This document shows, one piece after another, positions 1-5,221 of a DNA stretch of 12,085 nucleotides. Origin of the DNA: Vulcanisaeta distributa. GTDB taxonomy: Archaea; Thermoproteota; Thermoprotei; Thermoproteales; Thermocladiaceae. How positions within the stretch are numbered: the stretch's first letter is position 1; every line of letters begins with the position of its first letter. The translations under genes were made by a program, and so were the position numbers. Below the pieces are notes generated by a model. That model made no database searches, was not told the origin of the DNA, and saw only the letters and a list, made by a program, of their open reading frames with translations. Where the stretch lies: positions 1,470-13,554 of the forward strand of contig DAXY01000052.1 in assembly GCA_002506645.1 (NCBI GenBank). The letters run 5' to 3'.

Positions 1-9
1 AACTGAATT

Positions 10-14
10 AAAAA
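10..14 (-). terminator. Possible U-run terminator after rps12
   Basis: A run of five T on the minus strand directly follows the rps12 stop codon. Crenarchaeal termination often uses short U-runs, so this could end the rpl30e-nusA-rps12 transcript. Only 14 bases remain before the window edge, so a downstream gene in the same operon cannot be excluded. The stop codon itself sits in a GGTGAT sequence, which could equally be an SD for such a gene, although no ATG is visible. Confidence 0.2.
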
Positions 15-458
15 TCACCTAACCGGTTTCTGCTTCTTACCCTGCAATATTGCCTTTAGGCTAACGCCATTAACCATCACTACCCTAAACCTAACGCCTG
101 GTAGGTCCCCATAGGCCCTACCCTCAGGCCCGCCTATCCTCTCGATTATTACCTCATCATGCTCATTAATTATGTTTAATCCACCGTCCCAGGGCACGAA
201 GGCTGTGACTACCTTACCATTCTTCGTTATTTGGACCCTGACGCACTTCCTGACTGCGGCATTTGGCTTTCTAGCCTCAACACCAACCTTCTCAAGGACT
301 ATCCCCCTAGCCATTGGCGCCCCCTCCAGTGGGTCGAATTTCTTGGCTATGCCGAGCATTCTCCTCTTATAGTACGTATCACTCCACCTAAACTTCTTCC
401 TCTTCTCCCTCAATCCCCTGGCTGCAAACATGCCAAGTGGTGATTTTTTACCAGGCAT
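15..458 (-). CDS. rps12: Small ribosomal subunit protein uS12
   Basis: This is ribosomal protein S12 of the 30S decoding centre, where its loops touch the codon-anticodon helix and helix 44. The 147-residue protein has the archaeal/eukaryotic form: a basic N-terminus beginning MPGKKSP, then [26 protein letters not shown], the decoding loop [31 protein letters not shown] and the C-terminal [11 protein letters not shown] chose the ATG at 458. It gives the family-typical MPGKKSP start and lies four bases after a GGTGAT SD, whereas the GTG nine bases upstream lies inside that SD. It is the last visible gene of the operon, 41 bases after nusA. One oddity is that the decoding loop reads PNAA where most organisms have PNSA, and the following loop has PWDG instead of the common PGDG. 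Identity is certain. Confidence 0.98.
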   Translation of the reverse strand: MPGKKSPLGMFAARGLREKRKKFRWSDTYYKRRMLGIAKKFDPLEGAPMARGIVLEKVGVEARKPNAAVRKCVRVQITKNGKVVTAFVPWDGGLNIINEHDEVIIERIGGPEGRAYGDLPGVRFRVVMVNGVSLKAILQGKKQKPVR

Positions 459-462
459 TGTC

Positions 463-468
463 ATCACC
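463..468 (-). promoter_or_regulatory. SD of rps12, fixing the start at 458
   Basis: GGTGAT, complementary to the 3' end of crenarchaeal 16S rRNA, lies four bases before the ATG at 458. The in-frame GTG at 467 is part of this SD (G-GTG-AT), so it is unlikely to be the start codon. Confidence 0.75.
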
Positions 469-499
469 GTGGTTTTAGTACTTATTTACTTTTCCCCAG

Positions 500-952
500 T
501 TACTGGCCTTGTTCCGGCGATACTATTTTTATCTTATCAATGTCGAAGTACCGCTTGGCCAGTAGTTTAGCCCTGTTGATGTTCCTTCCCTGCTTACCAA
601 TGGCTATTGCCTTATCCTCATTTTGCACGGTGGCTATTGCTATACTGCCATTGTTGGGAAGTTTCGTTATTTTTATGGAAATCACCCTCGCTGGGTATAG
701 GCTGTTCTTAATTAATTCCTCAGGCGTTTCCCCATACTCAACCACCTCTACGTCCTTGCCCGTTAATTCCTTCAATTTCCTAATATTAATCCCGTTCTTA
801 CCCACAGCCAGTGGCGCGAAGTTCTTATCCACAATGAATATTATCCTATTGTATTGTGGATCGATCACCGTATCCCTCGGCGTTATTCCAGTTATCTTTT
901 CAAACAACGCCACGTACCTAATTTCCTCCTCTGTTAACCTAATGCTGGGCAT
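500..952 (-). CDS. nusA: Transcription elongation/termination factor NusA, archaeal short form
   Basis: This is a 150-residue archaeal NusA, an RNA-binding factor expected to associate with transcription elongation complexes. Unlike bacterial NusA it has no N-terminal polymerase-binding domain and no S1 domain; it is essentially two KH domains. The first carries the GxxG signature GKNG at residues 51-54, followed by INIRKLKELTG. The second carries GKQG at 119-122, followed by RNINRAKLLAKRYF. I chose the ATG at 952, giving MPSIRLTEEE. It lies four bases after a GGTGAT SD, while the in-frame GTG at 961 lies inside that SD and the ATG at 955 is too close to it. The gene starts five bases after the eL30 stop codon, whose TGA is embedded in the nusA SD, which suggests translational coupling. 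The family is certain; the exact role in archaea is less well established. Confidence 0.95.
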   Translation of the reverse strand: MPSIRLTEEEIRYVALFEKITGITPRDTVIDPQYNRIIFIVDKNFAPLAVGKNGINIRKLKELTGKDVEVVEYGETPEELIKNSLYPARVISIKITKLPNNGSIAIATVQNEDKAIAIGKQGRNINRAKLLAKRYFDIDKIKIVSPEQGQ

Positions 953-956
953 CATG

Positions 957-962
957 ATCACC
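957..962 (-). promoter_or_regulatory. SD of nusA containing the eL30 stop codon
   Basis: GGTGAT, preceded by a further G, lies four bases before the ATG at 952. The TGA inside it is the stop codon of rpl30e, so the ribosome terminating on rpl30e sits on the nusA initiation site. The preferred nusA start is decided by the four-base spacing shared with rps12. Confidence 0.75.
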
Positions 963-1269
963 CAGTACGTTGTGTTGCTAGGGCCAATATATTGCTTTCC
1001 CCTGGGTCGATTATGGCTATTGTTGAGACTTTGAAGGGTCTCCTAACGGCTGCGCCTAGGTCCCAGCTTGATCCCTGGAATAAGTAGACCGGTATGTTCG
1101 CGGCCTTCGCGTAGTGCTGCACAGTGCTCATTATCTCGCCCGGCGCGTTTGATGCTAGTATTACTAGTTTTGCTGATCCATCAATTATTGCCTTAAGTGA
1201 TTCCTTATAACCAAGCGTCACCTTGCCCGTGTTCAGCGCGACCTGTAATTCTCGTGAGATATCAATCAT
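958..1269 (-). CDS. rpl30e: Large ribosomal subunit protein eL30
   Basis: This is a 103-residue eL30, an L7Ae/L30e-superfamily RNA-binding protein of the 50S subunit. The sequence has the expected features: the N-terminal helix, the GKVTLGYKESLKAI segment with the first RNA-binding residues, LVILASNAPGEI, HYAKAANIPVYLFQGSSWDLGAAVRRPF, and VSTIAIIDPGESNIL near the end. Length matches the family (about 100 residues). It sits between rpoA2 and nusA, the classical archaeal position. The 62-base gap upstream holds a strong TATA box about 27 bases before the ATG and no SD, so the mRNA is probably leaderless and this gene probably heads an rpl30e-nusA-rps12 unit. Its TGA stop is inside the nusA SD. 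I see no truncation or odd composition. Confidence 0.96.
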   Translation of the reverse strand: MIDISRELQVALNTGKVTLGYKESLKAIIDGSAKLVILASNAPGEIMSTVQHYAKAANIPVYLFQGSSWDLGAAVRRPFKVSTIAIIDPGESNILALATQRTG

Positions 1270-1283
1270 TCAAGACAGCCCTG

Positions 1284-1289
1284 AAAAAA
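1284..1289 (-). terminator. Possible U-run terminator after rpoA2
   Basis: Six consecutive T on the minus strand lie about 42 bases after the rpoA2 stop codon. They could end part of the rpoB-rpoA1-rpoA2 transcript. The run lies between the rpl30e TATA box and its predicted start site, so it may simply be promoter spacer. No hairpin is evident before it. Confidence 0.22.
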
Positions 1290-1292
1290 CCC

Positions 1293-1300
1293 TATTTAAA
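1293..1300 (-). promoter_or_regulatory. TATA box of rpl30e (leaderless promoter)
   Basis: A perfect TTTAAATA on the minus strand, centred about 27 bases upstream of the rpl30e ATG at 1269. Archaeal TATA boxes centre 26-27 bases before the transcription start, so the message would begin at or within a base of the start codon. The lack of an SD before rpl30e agrees with this. Confidence 0.7.
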
Positions 1301-1331
1301 CCTAATGCCGGCGGTGGCTTGGGGTAATACC

Positions 1332-2501
1332 TCATTCAAATTCCATTAGCAGTTGAACAATGCCTGTGCCGATGGGTATGTACTTACCGGCGAGCACGCT
1401 CTCGACAACGCCTCTGAAATTCTCCAGCTCACCCTTTATCGAGGCTTCGACTAGGTTCTTAACAGTAACCTCGAAGGCAGCCCTAGCCAATGGGCTCTCC
1501 TTCTCGCCGACCACTCCGTGCCTACCGACCTGCCTAACTCTGCCGGTCCAGGTCATTACATCGGAGATGAGCATTAGGTGCCTAATGTCCGTGTCAAGGC
1601 CCTGTTGATCAAGGACCTTCTTCAGCTCCCTCATTATTACTGTCCTAGCGGCCTCTATCCCGAGTACCTCCGCAACCTCGTGAATGTCATTCGATATTGT
1701 CCTCCTATAATCAACACCGTCTATCGTGAGTACGGCCTCCAGGTTCGTGCCCTCCGTCTCTATTATCCACTCACCATCCCTATACCTAACCAGGGTTTTC
1801 TTAACGTTTTTAATGCCCGCAAGCCTCGTCTGCATTATCTTATCCCTAATCCTCCTGAGTTTTATTATGTCGGCCTCCTCAAGCGTGACCCTAATGACGT
1901 TTCCATCAATCTCCACCTGCGCGCCCTTGCCCCTAATCCTATCAACAACCTTCCTAACATCCTCCATCGTTAAGCCCCTCTGCCTTAGCTCGTCCTCGTC
2001 GATCTCAATCGTTATCTGCGAATTTACGTAATCAACCTCGACACTCTTCGCCACATTCTCTATGGTGGTTAATTGGATCCTGTAGGCAATTTCCTGGGCC
2101 TTGTTTGGGTCGTTCCTATGATCCTCGTCTAGGTATATCGTCATCATGGGTACTGATGGCTTTCTCCTGGCGTCGACTAACTCGATCATCCTAGGTAGGC
2201 CAAGGGCCATTGAGAACTCCCTAAGCCCCGCAAAGTGGAATGACCTAAGGATCATTTGCGTACTTGGCTCACCAACCGATTGGGCGGTTACGATGCCTAT
2301 GGCCTCCCCAGGATCAATCAACATCTTGTAGTACTCATTAACCAGCATCCTCACGAGATTTGCCAATTGCTCCCTGGTTAATTCCACGTTGGAGAGCTTG
2401 TTCTTCAATTCATCAATAATCCTTGGAGGTAGTACATTGGCCAGTTGAGCCAATACATTGTTCAACTCCTCCTGCGAGACCACATTCCTCGCCTCGGACA
2501 T
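1332..2501 (-). CDS. rpoA2: DNA-directed RNA polymerase subunit A'' (Rpo1C)
   Basis: This is the C-terminal part of the largest RNA polymerase subunit, equivalent to the end of Rpb1 or bacterial beta-prime. It contributes the trigger loop and part of the jaw and clamp. The 389-residue protein has IDPGEAIGIVTAQSVGEPSTQ at about 62-82, the trigger loop with FHFAG at 88-92, GLPRMIELVDARR at 101-113, a divergent jaw region, and the conserved C-terminal segment with GRHGVVGEKESPLARAAFEV (about 326-345) and IPIGTG at 375-380. I chose the ATG at 2501, five bases after the SD GGTGA; the GTG at 2510 is part of that SD. The rpoA1 stop codon is the TGA of the same SD, so A' and A'' are probably translated together, as expected for a split subunit. 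The trigger loop reads MILRSFH where MTLRTFH is usual. Confidence 0.98.
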   Translation of the reverse strand: MSEARNVVSQEELNNVLAQLANVLPPRIIDELKNKLSNVELTREQLANLVRMLVNEYYKMLIDPGEAIGIVTAQSVGEPSTQMILRSFHFAGLREFSMALGLPRMIELVDARRKPSVPMMTIYLDEDHRNDPNKAQEIAYRIQLTTIENVAKSVEVDYVNSQITIEIDEDELRQRGLTMEDVRKVVDRIRGKGAQVEIDGNVIRVTLEEADIIKLRRIRDKIMQTRLAGIKNVKKTLVRYRDGEWIIETEGTNLEAVLTIDGVDYRRTISNDIHEVAEVLGIEAARTVIMRELKKVLDQQGLDTDIRHLMLISDVMTWTGRVRQVGRHGVVGEKESPLARAAFEVTVKNLVEASIKGELENFRGVVESVLAGKYIPIGTGIVQLLMEFE

Positions 2502-2506
2502 GCCCC

Positions 2507-2512
2507 TCACCT
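2507..2512 (-). promoter_or_regulatory. SD of rpoA2 containing the rpoA1 stop codon
   Basis: AGGTGA ends five bases before the ATG at 2501. Its TGA is the stop codon of rpoA1, which couples translation of the two halves of the split largest subunit. The GTG at 2510 is in frame but belongs to the SD, so the ATG at 2501 is the better start. Confidence 0.75.
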
Positions 2513-5182
2513 ACTTATGCCCGCCCTTCTAAGTATTTCGTCAAGGTTAAGCCTGCCATGGTCGCTCTTACTAACGTCAATACCATCCTCAGCATACCTA
2601 GTCTGTATTATGGAGCCTGAGGCGTTCCTAACCGTGCCATCATAAGCGACGTAAATGTCCTGCAATGCATTAATGAGTCTCCTCTGCATATAACCGCTCT
2701 GGGCCGTCCTTACTGCCGTATCCACTAGGCCGTCCCTACCACCAGCCGCATGGAAGAAGAACTCAAGCGGTGTTAGCCCAACCTTGAAGTTATTCTTAAC
2801 AAAGCCCTTGGCTATTGGGCCGAGGTCACCTGGCTCGAAGTGCGCCGTTGTCCTCCCGATGAACCCCCTCTTAAAGCGCTCTCCCCTTATTGTCTGTTGC
2901 CCGATCATTGCGACCATCTGCGTTATGTTCACAATGCTGCCTCTGGCGCCGGTCTTCGCCATTATGTACGTCTCGCCATCCTTATCGATGTATTTCTCGA
3001 CAACACGGGCTGCGGCCTCCCTGACGCGGCTTAATTCGATGGTTATGTAATTCTCAAGCGTCTCCTCAACTGTTAAGCCGGGCTCGGCCTCAAGCCTGCC
3101 CTCCCTAAACCTCTGTATGTAGTCGAGGACCTTCTTCTCGCTCTCCTCATACAGCTTCTCAAGTTCCTCGTAACTCTCTGGAGGCATCTCAAGGGAGTCG
3201 ATGCTCATGGAGAATCCCCTCAGGTCCAAGAACCTGAGTATCGCCCTCAGGGTTGAGTCGATCCACCTCCTCGCGAAATCATTACCGTACCTCTTGACTA
3301 TTACGTGCCATAGCGAGTCCACCTGCTCCGCGCCGATGGACTTTTTGTCAAGGACTCCCGTGGCCATGTAACCGTTAACAATCATTACGTACTCATCCGT
3401 GTAGCAGTTGAATGGGTCCTTACAGCTCTCCTTAATCGCTGTTGGCTGTACCCAATTAAGGTCCTTGGGTAGTAGCATTGATATTACCTGCTTCCCAGTC
3501 CAGAGCTCCTTCGGGTGCATAATGGCTGGTTCATCAATTTCACCCTCATAATTGGCCGCGGCCAGTATGTACATCAGTAATTCCCTATTTATGAACGTGT
3601 CCTTCTTAGTCAGTAGGTAACCACCGGTTATGTAGTCCTGCCTGGCGCCTATTATTGGCCCGCCATACCTCGGCGTTATTATGTGGTTCTGAACAAGCAT
3701 TAACGCCTTGGCTTCAGCCCTGGCCTCCTCATTCTGGGGCACGTGTAGGTTCATCTCATCCCCATCGAAATCCGCGTTGTATGGTGGACACACGGCAAGG
3801 TGAAGCCTGAAGGTCCTACCGGGTAATACCCTGACTATGTGGCCCATCATCGACATCCTATGTAGGCTCGGCTGCCTATTGAATAGCACAATGTCGCCAT
3901 TCATCAAGTGCCTCTCGATTATGAAGCCCGGGGCCAACTTATTGGCCAGCTCACGCCTATCCCTGAAGTACCTAAGGTCGACCCTCCTACCGTCTGGGTA
4001 AATCACGTAGTTGGCGCCCGGCCATACCTCAGGCCCATTGAGGACTAACTGCCTGGCGAGGTCCAGGTTCCACTCAGTGATGGCCATGGGCACGGTCAGT
4101 ACCTTAGCCACGTCAATTGGCACGCCAACCTCGTTAATGCTTAGGTTGGGGTCTGGACTAATGACAGTCCTTGATGAGAAGTCAACCCTCTTACCAGACA
4201 GGCTACCCCTGAACCTACCCTCCTTACCCTTAAGTCTCTGGGCCAGGGTCTTCAACGGCCTACCACTCCTATGCTTAACCGGTGGTAGGTTCGGTAGCTC
4301 ATTGTTGAAGTAGGTCGCCACGTGATACTGCAGCAAGTCCCATAGCTGATCAACGACACTGCTCGGCGCGCCTGAGTCAATTGCGGTCCTCAGCTTCTCA
4401 TTAGCCCTGACTATATCAACGAGCTTGTGCGTTAGGTCATCCTCACTCCTCTGCCCAGTCTCCAACTGTATTGAAGGCCTAACCTGCGGCGGTGGGACGG
4501 GTAACACGGTGAGTATTGCCCACTCAGGCCTCGCAACCTTTGGATCCCAACCCAACAGCTCCAGGTCACTATCCGGTATTTTCTCAAGTCTCTCCCTAAT
4601 CTTCATTGGGTCCAGCTTCTCGAGAACCCCATTCTCCTTCTCCTCATAGAACGTGTACGGCCTCTCAAACCTGATCTTATACTGCTTGGCACCGCAATGC
4701 GGGCATACCGTCCTCTCCATGGCCTTCTTCCTAATTCTCTCAATAAACCTATCAGCAAGTAGCTTCCACCTAACCCTTAGCTTAGCCAATCTCTTGCTGT
4801 ACTTCTCAATCTCCTCATCCGTTAGTAATATCCTACCGCATTCCCTACAGGTTGTTCTGAGCAGATCGTGTATGTACTTGGCATACTCAACATGTATCAC
4901 GGGCCTCGCAAGTTCAATCCTACCAAAATGACCGGGGCACTTATCGGGTGGGTTACCGCAGGTCTCGCACCTGGTGCCCGGCTCAACAACGCCGAGCCTC
5001 CTGTCCATTAACCCACCAACCATTGGCCTACCGGCCTCGTCATAGGTCTCAGACGTGGTTATCTCCATCACTGACATGGACCTTATGACCTCCGGCGATA
5101 GTATTGAGAACTTAATGGCCCTAATCGCCTTAAGCGGTATTTCCTCCTCCCTAACGGTGGTTCTCTCGGTCTGCGTCGCCAT
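2507..5182 (-). CDS. rpoA1: DNA-directed RNA polymerase subunit A' (Rpo1N)
   Basis: This is the N-terminal, catalytic part of the largest RNA polymerase subunit. It is 891 residues, normal for the family. The N-terminal clamp has two zinc sites: C72, C75, C82, H85 and C112, C115, C160, C163. Next come GRFRGSLSGKRVDFSSRTVISPDPN (about 322-346) and the active-site loop NADFDGDEMNLH (469-480), whose D471, D473 and D475 bind the catalytic Mg2+. The bridge helix region LTPLEFFFHAAGGRDGLVDTAVRTAQSGYMQRR lies at about 803-835. The protein ends after the bridge helix, at the normal archaeal A'/A'' split. It starts 39 bases after rpoB with GGTGAG just before the ATG, and its stop overlaps the rpoA2 SD. 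No intein interrupts the active-site motifs, a known insertion point in other archaea. Confidence 0.99.
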   Translation of the reverse strand: MATQTERTTVREEEIPLKAIRAIKFSILSPEVIRSMSVMEITTSETYDEAGRPMVGGLMDRRLGVVEPGTRCETCGNPPDKCPGHFGRIELARPVIHVEYAKYIHDLLRTTCRECGRILLTDEEIEKYSKRLAKLRVRWKLLADRFIERIRKKAMERTVCPHCGAKQYKIRFERPYTFYEEKENGVLEKLDPMKIRERLEKIPDSDLELLGWDPKVARPEWAILTVLPVPPPQVRPSIQLETGQRSEDDLTHKLVDIVRANEKLRTAIDSGAPSSVVDQLWDLLQYHVATYFNNELPNLPPVKHRSGRPLKTLAQRLKGKEGRFRGSLSGKRVDFSSRTVISPDPNLSINEVGVPIDVAKVLTVPMAITEWNLDLARQLVLNGPEVWPGANYVIYPDGRRVDLRYFRDRRELANKLAPGFIIERHLMNGDIVLFNRQPSLHRMSMMGHIVRVLPGRTFRLHLAVCPPYNADFDGDEMNLHVPQNEEARAEAKALMLVQNHIITPRYGGPIIGARQDYITGGYLLTKKDTFINRELLMYILAAANYEGEIDEPAIMHPKELWTGKQVISMLLPKDLNWVQPTAIKESCKDPFNCYTDEYVMIVNGYMATGVLDKKSIGAEQVDSLWHVIVKRYGNDFARRWIDSTLRAILRFLDLRGFSMSIDSLEMPPESYEELEKLYEESEKKVLDYIQRFREGRLEAEPGLTVEETLENYITIELSRVREAAARVVEKYIDKDGETYIMAKTGARGSIVNITQMVAMIGQQTIRGERFKRGFIGRTTAHFEPGDLGPIAKGFVKNNFKVGLTPLEFFFHAAGGRDGLVDTAVRTAQSGYMQRRLINALQDIYVAYDGTVRNASGSIIQTRYAEDGIDVSKSDHGRLNLDEILRRAGISR

Positions 5183-5184
5183 TA

Positions 5185-5190
5185 CTCACC
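5185..5190 (-). promoter_or_regulatory. SD of rpoA1, unusually close to its start
   Basis: GGTGAG lies only two bases before the rpoA1 ATG at 5182, within a G-rich GGGGTGGTGAG stretch (5185-5195) that could offer an alternative, better-spaced pairing. No other in-frame start is available upstream. Confidence 0.55.
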
Positions 5191-5208
5191 ACCCCTTTCA
5201 CGACCCAT

Positions 5209-5216
5209 TAAATAAG
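5209..5216 (-). promoter_or_regulatory. Possible internal TATA box before rpoA1
   Basis: The 39-base rpoB-rpoA1 gap contains TTATTTAA in the context GGCTTATTTAATGG, similar to the GGCTTATATAGC of the rpoH promoter. Its centre is about 30 bases before the rpoA1 ATG, which would give a transcript starting 3-4 bases before the start codon. The match to a TATA consensus is moderate, so this is only a candidate internal promoter. Confidence 0.3.
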
Positions 5217-5221
5217 CCTTA

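Noticed and set aside
481..490. TATA-like AGTAAATAAG about 27 bases before the rps12 ATG.
   Set aside because: The match to TTTAAATA is poor, and rps12 has a good SD, as expected for an internal operon gene. The spacing may be chance.
540..1034. A 164-codon open frame on the plus strand, antisense to nusA and the end of rpl30e.
   Set aside because: It lies wholly opposite two clearly recognised genes, has no recognisable domain, no TATA box or SD of its own, and looks like a shadow of the coding frame.
1578..1973. A 131-codon open frame on the plus strand, antisense to rpoA2.
   Set aside because: The protein resembles nothing known and sits opposite the conserved A'' sequence. It arises from the codon bias of the true gene.
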